Positions 25,740 through 38,835 of a stretch of 64,000 nt of DNA are shown piece by piece. A program made the position numbers and the translations under genes. The stretch's first letter is position 1; the number at the start of each line of letters is the position of its first letter. This DNA is from Monosporascus cannonballus. Taxonomy: Eukaryota > Ascomycota > Sordariomycetes > Xylariales. The stretch lies in NCBI GenBank assembly GCA_004154925.1, contig QJNS01000130.1, positions 62,001-126,000 on the forward strand. Reading direction: 5' to 3'. The notes under the pieces are model-generated. The model was given only the letters and a program-made list of their open reading frames with translations. It was not told the DNA's origin and did not search any database.

Positions 25740-28700
25740 TTTTTCTATTTCGTCTATTTGTTCGCCTTTTACTTTTACGTCGTTTTATGCCGTATATACT
25801 TTAATTATGTCCGTTATTAACTCGAATAAGAAAAGGTAAAAAATTAAATGGAATTTGATTTTTGGTAAAAGTTTTAATTGGTAATGTTTTTCTGATATTT
25901 TCTTAGTGATTCTATATAAACCAATATATTTGAAATCGAGTTTTTTGTTATATTAATTTGTTTAAATGTTTTTGGTAACGAAAAAAACCATTTCTCCCTT
26001 TTCGAAAATTAATCCTATTAGCCTTTTTTAGTTATAATATTTATTTATTTGATTTTGTATAAATTCCAGTTTTGTTTTCATTTTTAAGGCAATTATCGTA
26101 ATTATTTGGACCTAAGCATAATTTTGGTATTTATTAAATTATTATTACGTATTTTTTTGTAAATGTCTGAAGTAAAATTAAAATTTATATTTGCAAATAT
26201 TATTTTAATATTTTTATGGTGGCTGGTATTATAAGTTAGTTATACGATTAATAATGTTTTAACCTAGTTACTTTGGTTATAATTAATATAAAATTGTAAA
26301 TGGGTTTTTAAAACTTAATTTCCTTATTTTATTTATTTATTTATTTAAGGTTTATATACGTTAAATAATTTGTAATTTAGGCCGATTTATATTATTATGT
26401 TTTGTTAAAATTTCGATATAAATATCGATTCTTTATTTAAAATAATTTTTATTAATAATCCGTATATACTAAAAATATATTTAAAGAAAATATATCCTAT
26501 TTGTTCGGCGTTTATATTCTTATAATATGGTAAAAACTAAAAGAATTGCGTTAATCGATCGACGATTACGAAAATGCTATCGTAATATATTTTTATAATT
26601 AGATTTTTTTGATAAAAAAATTTAATAATAAAATTAAATATAATTAAATATTATAATCGCTTTACGATTAATAATAGCTGTAATTTTCCGTATGGCTTAT
26701 ATCGTTAAATTTTTGTTTTGGCATAAATATTATATCATTGTATAACTTCCTATACCGTTAATTAAATTTTAAGATCAGAATATATACGTTAAATCCGTTT
26801 TAAGATTTTATAGATTTTTAGATATTCGTATAATTAATATTCGTATATTTTTTCGTATTAAATTATTTTAATATTTTTTGGGAATTTATATCTTATTCAT
26901 TTTTTAATATTTTAGGAAATTATTATTATATTATTAAATCTTTTAATACATATTAAAAGATATTACCCGAATTATCGTAATCTGTCGTAAACGTAAATAC
27001 TTTTTATAATAATATCGAAAATTATATAATTATTTTTAATAAATATTTTTAAAAATAAATTATTTATTTAAAGTATTTGTTTTATTATTTTTAAGCTTTT
27101 CTTATAAATAATAACGATGTCAAAATTCGCTAAATTTTCTATATATTTTAATTATCGTCTTATAAACTTTTTGGGCGTAATAAATCCGGTAAAATCTTGA
27201 TAATCCGTATAAATCTTAACCTGCTATAAGTTTCTTTTTAAAAAATACCTAAATTTGCGAAATGCTATAATAATAATTATAAATTCCTTATTTGGAATAC
27301 CGTAATTAAGTTCGGCTTTTTTTCATTTATATAAAAAAAGTACAATAAGATATAATTTGTTTTAATTATTTTGCTATCTTATTATTACGTTTAATACGTA
27401 ATCCAAAATAGCGGTTTCTAATTAAACGGGGCAGTTAAAATTATATATAATTAATACTAATTTATTAATAATCGTATTTTTAATATCTTGAAATACTTTT
27501 TCCGTATTTAATGTTTATTTAAATTCTTTTTTTTTGTAAAATTCGTTAAAGATGTAATTAACTTGCTAAAATTTCGAATAAATTTCTTATAATAATTAAT
27601 GAATCCAAAAAATACCTATACTTTTTTAATTATTGTTAACGTTTGTTATTTTGTAATTGCTATAATCTTTTCAAGCTTTATTTTAATATATCTTAAAATC
27701 ATAATATATTTTAAGTATTTTACTTTTTATTTATAAAATTAATTTTCTTTTGTATTATTAAATAAGTTTACGTTTTATAATGCTTAAAGAGCTTTATAAA
27801 CGTATTTTATATATATTTTTTCCACTTTTGAAAAAATAAGAATATTGTCGAAATACCAAATAACGAAAATATCGAGGTATTTTCGTAATATATAATTCAT
27901 TATCCGTTCGAAAATTATTAATACGTTTATAAATTTTATTCACGTAACTAAATATATAAATAATCCGTATTTCGTTTTAAAAGTTATTTTTTATTCGCAT
28001 TTTTTAATGTTAATAAGGTTATATTTATCTTTAAAATCAAATATTATAAATTATTTAATTTCGTAAAATCGGTTTTTTATTTTCGTCATTAACGGTAATA
28101 ATATTTAATCGTTCATAATAATATTATTTAATTATCGGTAATTAACTATAAATCGCAATTTTATTTGTTTTGTACGAAAAATATCGAATATCCTGCTGGT
28201 AATTTCGAAGGTCGAATCCAGCTTTTTTATAACCGATTTTCCAAATATTTTTTAAAAATACGTAATTCGTTTTCGTTAAGGTTATAAATAAAGCAAAATT
28301 TTGTCGAAAATCCTTTTTTAAAAACTATTTCGTAATTCTATTTGTTATATTTTGGTAATTTCGTATCGAATTCCTTTCTAAAAAGCTACTTATATCTGTA
28401 ATATTACGGTAACATATTAATCAAATTTTTTAATTTTTAAGCTATTATTTTCATTTTTCCAAATTATTATTTAATTGCTTTAATTTCTTTCAAATAATAA
28501 TAACAATACGTCGTATTTTTCTTTAATGTTCGTTTTTTTCTTATATTTTATCCCTTTAAGAACTAAAACCTTTATTATATTATTACATTTGCATTTATTG
28601 TTATGAGTAATCGAATATTAAAGTTTTAATTTTTTTTTATCTGTTAATAAATTATAAGGCGACCCTTACTTAATGAGTTTTATTATTAATTAAGATTCCG

Positions 28701-29275
28701 TATTAATGTATTTACAATAATCCTAAAATTATATCGTAATTTTTAAATAAAATAATATCGAAATTAAGTATTTAATATCGGTTTTAAATAAAAATTTTAA
28801 AATAATTAATTTCGCATATAATTTTTCCATTATCGTCAGCAAACTCCTCACGTTCGGCATTCGTTATTATATAACGTTTTAACTTATATTTTTATAGCAA
28901 TTTAAACTTATTATTTTATCCGGTATAATATAAGTTCTGCCCAAAACTCCGCATTCCACCATTACAATATACCAATATATTCCGATTCGTATATCCAAAA
29001 TAATAATGTTATTAACGTTTTTGATTATTACGTTTAAAACCTTTTTTAAAAATTCTCTTTAATTCTTTTGGGTTGCGTTATTTTGCAGCTTTTTTATAAA
29101 TAAACTTTTTTTCAATTTCTATTTAAATTTGTCCAATTTTATCTATATTTTTTCGTTTAACGCGTTAAGCTGCTATCTTTATTTTTATTATCGGCATATT
29201 ATTTCTTCGAATTATATCAATTATTTTTAATTTTATTACAATTGTTTTCCTTATGAAATAATTTGTTTTTTTATA
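25740..29275 (-). pseudogene. pol and partial gag of element C
   Basis: The RT active site reads YFDNILIFSK at 27855-27826, which is YLDDILIFSK with C to T and G to A replacements. Pol ends near 25740 and its start lies near 28650. The remaining gag/protease piece (28650-29275) is fused directly to the truncated 5' LTR. Confidence 0.8.
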
Positions 29276-29558
29276 TATTACGTTTCGTAATACCAAAAGT
29301 ACCTCGGGTAACGACATTATATTATAAGCTAATGGTATTTAAACTATGGAAATAATGAACATATATATCCTTTTCTGGATCCCGTTGGATCCCGTTAAAT
29401 CCCTTGGATTATTCCGGATTCATACTGAATTACTGCATGGATCTCGTTAAATCCCTTGGATCACTCCGGATCCATGTCACGTGATTCCGACCCACTTGGG
29501 TCCTGTTTCGGTCACCAAGTGACCGTTTCCGGGACTCTTCCTTGGCTGTGTTATAATA
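29276..29558 (-). repeat. truncated 5' LTR of element C
   Basis: It lacks about the first 95 bp of the shared R/U5 side (plus-strand reading). The remainder is GC-rich and the least decayed A/C-type U3 in the window. TCACGTGA lies at 29477-29484. Confidence 0.8.
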
Positions 29559-29563
29559 TACAG

Positions 29564-32250
29564 CGAAACTGAAATAATTAAATAACGATTTAAAATAGTA
29601 GCTTTAAATACTAAAGATATTAATTAATATGTTATTATAATACCATAAATACAAATAACTTTTTAAAAAGGAATTCGATACGAAATTACCGAAATATAAC
29701 GAATAAGATTATAAAACAATTTTAAAAAAAAGATGCATAATAAAGTTTTACTTTATTTAAAATCTTAACTGAAATAAATTACGCGTTTTTAAAAAATACT
29801 TAGAAAATCGATTATAAAAAAGATAGATTCGATTTTCGAAATTACCGGCACAATACTTAATATTATTCGTATCTAAAAAATACAAAGTTATAATTTATAG
29901 TTAAATATTAATAATTAAATGACATTATTATTAAAAATATAATATTACCTTTAATTACGGAAATAAAAGGCCGATTTTACGGAGCTACATAGTTTATAAT
30001 ATTTGATTTTAAAAATGGATATAACTTTATTAAGATTAAGAAAAAAGCTAAATAGAAAATAGTCTTTAGGATAAAATACAGACTATTTAAGTACTTAGTT
30101 ATATTTATAAGATTTACGACCGTATTAGTAACTTTTTAATCAGTAATTAATTATATGCTACGAAACTATTTCAATATTTTCGTTATTTAGTATCTCGACG
30201 ACATTTTCATCTTTTTTCAAAACGGAAAAAACATATACAAAATACGTTTATAAAGTTTTTTAAATTCTACGTATTGAAAGTGGAATATTTGAGACATATT
30301 TTTATCCCAGGACATATTTGGATAAATCTTAAAAAAGTCGCTTTAATTATAAACATGGCAGACGTTAATAACGATTACAAAGGTACAGACATTCCATAGA
30401 TTCGCTAATTATTACAAAAAATATATTCGAAAGTTTAGTAAAATAATTATATCCCTAACGAATTTTACGAACAAAAGAAAAAAAGTTTAAATAGATGTCC
30501 GAAATGAAAAAAATGTTTTAAAATATTAAGGACGCAATTACCAGCGAACCAATATTAATTATATATGATTTAAACCGCCCCGTTAAATTAATAACCTATA
30601 GTTGAGATTACGGCTTAAACGTAATAATTAAATAACTAAATAATTAAGGCAAATTATATTTTATTGTATTGTTTTATATAGGTTCATAAAAACCAAATTT
30701 AATTATAGTATTCCATGTAAGGAATTTATGGTTATTATTATAATATTCCGAAAGTTTAAGTATTTTAAAGGAAGTTTATATTAAATTAAGCTTTATACAA
30801 ATTATTAAAATTTTCCCGGATTTATTACGACCAAGGAATTTATAAAACGATAATATCGTTACGTAAAAAATTAACCAACTTCCCTTTCGTTATTATCTAT
30901 AAAAAGGATTAGAAAATAATAACGTAAATATTTTAAATAAACAAAAAAGTTTCGAAAGAAATTAGTTAAAATTAGTTATATAATTTTTAATATTACTATA
31001 AAAGGAAATTTATGTCCCCGACAGATTATGATAATTCTGATCATACCTTTTAATATATATTAAATGATATAATAATATAACGACGGCCTTCCGGAAATCC
31101 AAAAAACGGACAAAATATATATTTTAAAAAGGTTTCAAAAATATACAGTACGAAATATATAGGAATATTAGCTATATAAACATTTAAAACTTTATAAAAC
31201 CTTAAAACGGTTTTAACGTATATATTTCTCTTCTTAAAATGAAATTAACGGTATAAAAAATTATACGGCAATACGGTATTTGCGCTAGAAGGAAAATTCG
31301 ACGATATAAGCTATACGGAAAATTACAATTATTATTAATTGCAAAACGATTGCAATATTTAATTATATTGGACTTTATTACCAAATTTCTTATAATAAAG
31401 AATTTAGCTACAAAAGTACATTACGATAATATTTTTGTAATCGTCGATCAATTTACGAAATCTTTTTATTTCCCACCATATTATATAGACATAAATATCG
31501 AAAGAATAATATATATTTTTTTAAATAAATTGTTTATATATTTAAATTGTAATAAGGTTTTACAACGTAAATCGGCTTAAATTATAAATTATTTAACGTA
31601 TTTAAACTTTAAACGCATAAATAAATTAAATAAATTAACTAAATGTTAAAACTTTACTGTCGATAATATATTAATTATAAATACAATAATTCAGTTAAAA
31701 AATTTATTTATTATTTAATTAATTTATAAAACTAATTACTGCGAAAATGTTAAAATAATATCAATAAACGCAAATTTGATTTTATTCTAAAAATTTAAAA
31801 AAAAAGTATGTAACGACGATCTAATTAATGTTAAAATATTTTTTACGTTAAAATAATCATAATAAGTATATTAAGAAATAAAATAAAACTAAAATTCATA
31901 CGTAATTAAATAAATAAGTATTATAATTAAAATGGTTAAAAAATTAGTTTTAGAAAAAGGGGATATAATTTTGCTTATTAGAAAAAATATTTAAATAAAA
32001 TAACCCAGTAAAAAACTGGATTTTAAATATACCGCTTTATATAAAATCGCCAGAAAAATCTCAGAAAATGATTATTTATTAAAATCTGTATTAAAAATAA
32101 AATTTTATTTAATTTTTTATATTTCCTTATACGAGTTAATAATCGATATAATCAAAATATATACGGTATAAAACGAAATAGAAATGGAAAACGAATAGGC
32201 ATACGAAGTAAAAAAGATTTTCGATATACAAAAATAAAACGGACTTACCT
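29564..32250 (+). pseudogene. pol of element E: reverse transcriptase and integrase
   Basis: The RT reads in one plus-strand frame with RIP stops: LPLITEIKGRFYGAT (about 29949-29993), FDFKNGYN, then YLDDIFIF at 30191-30214, all in Ty3/Gypsy order. The integrase core is still open at 31350-31580, including LDFITK and the VIVDQFTKSFYF segment. Pol ends near 32240. Position and sense fit E, resuming after C. Confidence 0.85.
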
Positions 32251-32299
32251 AATATCTGGTTAAGTCAAAAAAGTATCTGAATTTCGATAATATATGTGA

Positions 32300-32848
32300 A
32301 CTCGTTAAAAATCTTATTAACGCCTAACGCCTATTGAAAAGTTTTTCTTAATAACGACAGGCGCGTTTCAGTTAATAATCGATTGGTCGGTAGCCGGGAT
32401 ATCGGGCTAGTCGGCCGCGGCCTGCGTTAATATAATAGCCGTAACGGCAGCTTCCAGTTATTTTTGTTTTTAACGTTTTTATTTTTCTAATTCGTTTGAT
32501 AACTGGAACTTATGCTGTACCATAATAACGTTTTTCGAACGAATTAATACCTTTTATTTATACAAAAGAATAAAACGAAAAAAAATTTATTTATTTTCTT
32601 TTAATAATGGCGTTAAGCTTTAAAATAACGCCGTTAAGTTTTTAATAATCGCTTTTCGAAAAACGTTTTTTCACCTTTTAAATATGAATGTTTTCGACAG
32701 ATATTTTGTAAAAAAAGAGAGGTACGCCGGTATTATCGTAAGACCGATTTTAATTAATGTATTTTTTATATCTTGAAATATTTTCTATTATTTTATACTT
32801 TATAATTTTCGAGACATAATAAGAGTAAAACATAATTTTGTAACCGAA
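32300..32848 (-). pseudogene. ORF3 of element E, distal part
   Basis: This is the reverse complement of the F ORF3 at about 33395-33900, readable as the same protein with stops. It is interrupted at 32848 by F. The start of the same ORF lies at 57276-57188, on the other side of F. Confidence 0.75.
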
Positions 32849-33218
32849 TGTGACGGCTATGCGGTTTAACCAACTATTAAACCTTAAGTCGACGGGTTTA
32901 TGTTGGCAGGAATATCGTGGGAATCTGAGCAATAGATACAGGAAGATATTACGTCTCGTAATTCCAAAAATACCTTAGGTAAGGATGTTATATTGCAAGC
33001 TAACGCTATCTAAATTATAGAAATAATAAACGTATATATCCTTTTCCTTTTTGGCTTAATTATTTGTAATTATGCTATTAATAATAATTACGATTATTTG
33101 GATTCATCTTTAATCACTAATAATCACTGGCTTAACAGTGATCACCGTCACGTAACCCGGGAGGTAACCCGTATGTTCCCGACCGTTTTTTGAGACCGGA
33201 ACTTGTCGGGTCGTAATA
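32849..33218 (-). repeat. 3' LTR of element F
   Basis: This 370-bp LTR starts TGTGACGGCTATGCGG (plus-strand reading) and ends GTCGTAATA. The E/F-type U3 has the AGTGATCACC repeat region and TCACGTAA at 33148-33155. Confidence 0.85.
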
Positions 33219-33304
33219 CGATCTTCCCCTTCTTCAAATTTTGCCCTTAAGACTTTTTTTTTCTTTTTTTTATGTAGTAAATATCCTTTTTTTTGCTATT
33301 AATT

Positions 33305-33900
33305 ATGTCGTTTTGCATTTCCAAAATTCGTTGCGTTCCCCGTTTTTCTACCGTTCGTCGTACTGACCTTATAAAAGCCTTTAACGAATTTGGTTACGAA
33401 ATTATGCTTTACTTTTATTATTTTTCGAAAAACATAAAGTGTAAAATAATGGAAAACGTTTTAAGGTATAAGAAATGTATTAATCGAGGTCGATCTTGTA
33501 ATAGTACCGGCGTACCTATTTCTTTCTTACAAAATATCCGTCACGAATATTAACGTTTAAAATACGAAAAAACGTTTGCCGAAAAATAATTATTAAAGCT
33601 TTAACGGCTTTATTTCGAAATTTAACGCAAATATTAGAAAAAGATAAATAAACCTTTTCTCGTTTTATTCGTTTACGTAAACAAAAAGCGTTAATTCGTT
33701 CGAAAAGCGTTACTATAATATAACGTAAGTTTTAATTGTTGGACGAACTAAAGGAATAAAAGCGTTGGGAACAAAAATAATTGGAACCTGCCATTACGGG
33801 TGTTATGTTAGTACATATTGCGGCTAATTGGCCCGATATCCCGGTTACCGATTGGTCGGTTATTAATTAGGACGCGTCCGTCGTTGTTAATAAAACTTTT
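33305..33900 (+). pseudogene. antisense ORF3 of element F (best preserved copy)
   Basis: It starts at ATG 33305 (MSFCISKIRCVPRF) and is open for 82 codons to 33553. It then continues in frame past TAA codons through a Lys/Arg/Leu-rich stretch (RLRKQKALIR) to about 33890. The N-terminal part is basic with spaced cysteines (KC, KKC, GRSC, then STGVP). Several Tyr (TAT) positions could have been Cys (TGT). The rest looks alpha-helical or coiled-coil. Proteins of this pattern, a short Cys-rich region plus a charged helix, are common next to fungal Gypsy elements. Its function is unknown to me. It runs opposite to pol. Confidence 0.65.
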
Positions 33901-34025
33901 TTAATAGATACTGGGCGCTAATAAGGTTTTTGGTAAGTTTTTAGAAATTTTTGGAATCTAGGTATTTTTTCTATTTAATTAGGTACTAAGTAAATTTATT
34001 TTGTTTTCGTATATTAACGATTTTT
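33901..34025 (-). pseudogene. pol 3' end of element F, left of T
   Basis: It aligns with the pol ends at 25650-25735 and 51550-51645. It is interrupted at 34025 by T and resumes at 44927. Confidence 0.65.
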
Positions 34026-34050
34026 TTACCTCAGCTAGCTCAGGCCTCCC
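34026..34050 (+). repeat. left terminal inverted repeat of T
   Basis: It contains the self-complementary AGCTAGCT core. The same 19-bp start recurs at 63094. Confidence 0.6.
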
Positions 34051-35514
34051 TGGCTCGTTTTCCCAATTTCTTCAAAGTTACTCAAGTACCGCTCTATAAC
34101 GCTAAATATTAACCAATCAAATCCCAAATCCCCGTAACAAGCCAGCAAGGCCTAAGTTATAATTGCGTAAAAACGGTTTCGTTTGGTATATTTGCTTTTT
34201 CAAAAAAACAAAAATCCATAACAACTTAATAATAATACGTTTTTATAAATATATATATATATAATTACCTTAATTATGGCTTATTATTAATATTACGATA
34301 ATCCTGATTCGGATTTATTTGTTATTTTTAAATCCTAATACGTATAATAGTTATAATCCGAACCCGTTATATTATAATTTCCTTTTTCAAAATACGATAA
34401 ATCCGAATTTTTTTAGATTTACCGCGTTACGCCTTTAAAACAAAATACACGTACGCGTACCTTAAATTTCTAATATTAATATAAAAGAATTAATATAACG
34501 TTTAAAAATTTTATTGGTAATTAAATTTTATATAACGATTTACGCAAAATTATTAATTCGACCGTTCGAATCAATTAATTAATTAATTTATTAAAAAAAA
34601 TATATAAATAATTATTAATATGCGAAAGTTAATATGAATTTTTAATTTTTGTTAATTAGGACCCCGTTATATATAAATATTATCATATATTATACGGAAA
34701 ATTTATAATTTTTATAAAAAGGTCTAAATTCCGCCGTCCGCCGGAAAAAATATTGTTCGAAATTAATATAATTTATATTATTTTAGATAAAAACTAATAC
34801 TTTGTAAAAATATTTACCCATAATTAATTTATGTTTTTAAATTGAGTAATTATATATTTAAAGCAAAAATAATAATTATGTAATACGAAATAAAAAACGA
34901 AACGGTTTCGTAATAATAACGATTCGGATTTTTTATATATTTTTTTTATAATGTTAATTATTATAATTAAAATAATTTCCAAAATTAACGAGATTGATTT
35001 ACCTTATTTATTAAATAAGTTTTTATTATTTTCGAATTTATTACGTAATAATACTAATATATTAAGGGGGTGAAATATTTACGAAAATTATTATATATTA
35101 AATAAAAACACAATTTGGTTAATAAAAGAAATTAAAGTAACAGTATTAATTTTTTTATAATAAAATAATTTTAATTAAAATAAGTTACGTTTTATAATGA
35201 GGTAAATTAAAATAATATCGTATTTTGGTACGATAACTTTAATATTTAAAATTATATTTCTAATATAATGTTTTAATATGGTATTGTTATGAAAAATATT
35301 ATTATTGCTTTTACCTATTATTATAACCGTATCCTTAAAAAAATTAAAATAATTTATTTTTTAAATTTATTAATATTATAAAATAAAATAATTTTATAAA
35401 ATATTATAATAATATTTAATATTGTTGAATATTCTTTATTAATTTGTAATTAATATTATCTGGATTTTATTTTCCGTTTTTATTAATACGTTTTATAAAC
35501 ATAATAAGCAAAAA

Positions 35515-35830
35515 TTCCCGTGTTTTCCCAAATTAAAACGTATACCGTATAATAAGTATTATTCGATTTTGTTAGATATAATTAACGAAAACGAAAATAC
35601 TATCGACGGCATTTATAACGTTTATCGAAAGCTTTTCCAAAAAATATATAAATTTAAAAAAAAACTTTTATTAATTTTTGGGACGTTTTTATTTTAATTA
35701 TAAAAATTAAAAAATAATTAACTATATTTGGAAAATATTGGCCAATTAAGCTAAAATAATTGATTTATACGATAAAAAACGGTATTTCTTTTTTATATTT
35801 ACATTATTTTATATATAAATAAATTTTCTA
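35515..35830 (+). pseudogene. T-encoded ORF remnant, DUF6589-like reading
   Basis: An open plus-strand stretch at 35515-35697 contains NENENTIDGIYNVYRKLF followed by KKLLLIFG. Another frame at 35759-35830 reads IDLYDKKRYFFFIFTLFY. The order (E-x-TIDG, then LIFG, then YD-rich-FH-like) resembles fungal DUF6589 proteins as I remember them. The match is by eye on RIP-mutated DNA and needs a profile search. If right, T codes on the plus strand. Confidence 0.35.
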
Positions 35831-38717
35831 CTAATAATTATACGTACTTATTAATCCAATAATATAAAAAGAATATATAAAATATAAATAATTTTAAAAG
35901 TAAATTATGACTTTTAAATAAAATAACGTAATTATATTAAAAATTACCGAAATTTTATTTTTTCGAACTTTTTATCCTTTATATATAAAATATTCGCATA
36001 TTTAGATTATTTTTGCAGAAATTACCTATTTGACATAAATTATTTATAACAAAAATATTTAATATATATAAAATTTTCTTAACTATTTTAACCGAAATTC
36101 ATTTTTGGAAATTTAAGTTTACCAAATTTATAAAATATATATATTGGCGGTTAATTATTGCCGAATTTAAATTCATCGCGTATAATATAATTTTTAAATA
36201 TTTTGGTTACGCCTGATAAATAAATAAGGTATTACGAGATTTTATTAAGACGCGTTAATAAATAAAACCTTTTTAACGAAAATATTTTGTTATTATTTAT
36301 TAATAATACGTTATTTAATAATATAAATAATTTTATAAATAATTTGTAAATATTTTATTTTTTAATTCAAAAATATAACTTATTTATATTATTTATTAAG
36401 TAATTTAATTTTAATTAAAACGTACCTAATAAAACTTTTTTATCGAATAATTATAAAGCCGAAAATATTTTTATTATAGCCGATAATTTATAGGGCGATA
36501 GTTTTTTAATTTTATTGAAAATAATAACCAATTATCGATTAATACCATTTTTATCGATAAAGAATTACGAAATTATTATTTTTTTTTAAAAAAAACTCAA
36601 ATTTATTTATATTTTTCATATATTATACGATATAATAATGTTAGTTATAATAGGCGGCTAATACCGATATTATTATTTTTTTATAGGGCTAATTAATTTA
36701 ATTACAGTAAAAAAAAATATTTTATTTCGATTAGATATTACGTTTTATAATATCAAATTAAGTTTTTATTAATTCGATTTTAATATTAAATTTGGCTTCA
36801 ATAAAATTTAAAAAAAAAATATAAAAAATATTTAATCAAAAAGGCGAACATTATATTTTACAATTTTCTGGCGAATTGCGCCTTTCGAAAAATAATATAT
36901 ATAACTTTAATATTATTTTTTTCCGAAATTCGTTTTTAATTAGATACCGTATATCCTTATAACGCAAAATTTATACCCGTTATATATTTTTGCGAAATAA
37001 ACGTTCTGTTATTTATAACTTTTATAACGAAATTTCAAACGTATTTATTTTTTATTTCGGAATTCCGGGTTAATTAAAAGATATTTATTTCGGATTAAAA
37101 GAAATAACTAAAAATTCGAAAATTTTTCGGTTACCGGCCGTAAAATTATAAAAATTAATTTGTTAATTTTAATAATACCGTACTTATTATTAATAACGTA
37201 TATAAATTTAATTAGTTATATACGGCAGAAAATAATTAATTAATTTATAAATAGTTTTAACGTAATTATTTCAAAAGCTTTTGGTACCGAATTTATTAAA
37301 AATAATTTGGTTTAAAATAATTATAATATCTTATATATAGAAAAAATTTATAATTTTATGGTACAAATGATTAATAATTTAATTAATAATTTTAATTAAA
37401 GCGGTCCGTTATTATTATTATTATTATTAAATAAATAAAATCAGGATTTATTGGACGAAAACAAATTCTTGATATAATTTATTATTTACGTAATTTTAAT
37501 AAATTAATTTCGGAATCGTTTTATATGTTATTGTAATTACTTAATTATTATATTAACGTAATTTATTTATTTTTAATAATAAAACCGTGATTAAGAAAAT
37601 AATATTTCATAACAAAAATATACGGTATAATTATTAACGAAATTAATATAAATAATTAGGTTTATGTTTTACGTAATTTTAATTAATTATATTCCTTTCG
37701 AATATTTTGTTTTCCGTAAGGTCGTATAAAAATATCGTATTATTTATAATTAAATATAATATATAATTTCGAATTAATCCGTATATTTCGTTTGTAATTA
37801 ATTTACTAATTAATATTTTTACATACTTTTTAAGGTTTTTTCTTTCCGTTTTACCTTTTTTCGCTTATTATTATAACTTATATATTAATACTTTTTTTAG
37901 GTTTTCGAATCCTAAAATCTTATTTACTTTAGGCGCAATATTTACGTTTAAATCCTTTTTAAAATCTTTATTCTGATTATATAATAATGTAAAATATTGA
38001 GGAATTACGTATAAATATTTTTCGCCGTAGTTTTATACGTAATTTACATATTTATTGCCCGCATAATTCCGTAAATTATAATATTTATAAAATAATTATA
38101 TAATATATATTTTTTAATGAAAATACCCGGTTTATAAAATTATACACCTTTTTTCGTATCGTTTTTATAATATCCGGTTTATATATTCTTTTTCGTTAAA
38201 TTGCAAATACCGTAATTATTTAAAAGTTCGTAATTAATTTAACAATTTAATAACTTATAAGGCCTATATAATCCGTTATAATATAAATTCTATTCAACCG
38301 GTTATTTTTACGGAAAATATTTCGAATTATATTATTAAATATTTAAAATTTATATAAATGCCGTATTTTGTTATAATAAAAAATTTCTTATAAAATAGAT
38401 TTTTCATTATATTACTGAATTTATAAATTTGTAATAATTGTAAGATTTATTTAATTTATATATATTATATTAATATTAAAATATAAAATACTTATTCTTT
38501 TAATTTTGTATTTTATTAATATAATTTTATAATATATACGTAATATTTCAAATCGATTACATATAATATATATTTTCTGTAAGGAATATTTTATATTTTA
38601 AAATAATCGAATATTACTGAATTAATACGAAAATACCTTAATCGGGATTAGATTATTAATTTCGTCTTATTACAAGTTAATTGAATACCTGTTCCGGTTA
38701 TTTTTTAATGAAAGATT

Positions 38718-38835
38718 TTATTACCTGTTTTTAAAGTTATTTTTCGGAAACAAATTCTTTTTATTTTAGTACTTATTCCGGCTGTTGTTTGGTCCGAGAT
38801 CTTATTACCCGTTTTTAAAGTTATTTTTTGGGAAT
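38718..38835. repeat. direct repeat of about 35 bp inside T
   Basis: TATTACCTGTTTTTAAAGTT (from about 38718) recurs as TATTACCCGTTTTTAAAGTT (from about 38796), with similar following bases, at a spacing of roughly 78 bp. Only two units are seen. Confidence 0.5.

Larger units (their letters stand above)
24596..29558 (-). mobile_element. Ty3/Gypsy element C, internally deleted
   Basis: LTRs lie at 24596-24966 and 29276-29558. Flanking 5-mers are TATAG (24591-24595) and TACAG (29559-29563), one C to T apart. At 4.96 kb it is about 1.7 kb shorter than its relatives: most of gag and the inner end of the 5' LTR are missing. Both LTRs keep good GC content. Confidence 0.85.

Noticed and set aside
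36850..37140. P-loop/PIF1-helicase-like reading inside T, suggesting a Helitron
   Set aside because: The match depends on too many assumed RIP reversals, and T has inverted ends that Helitrons lack.
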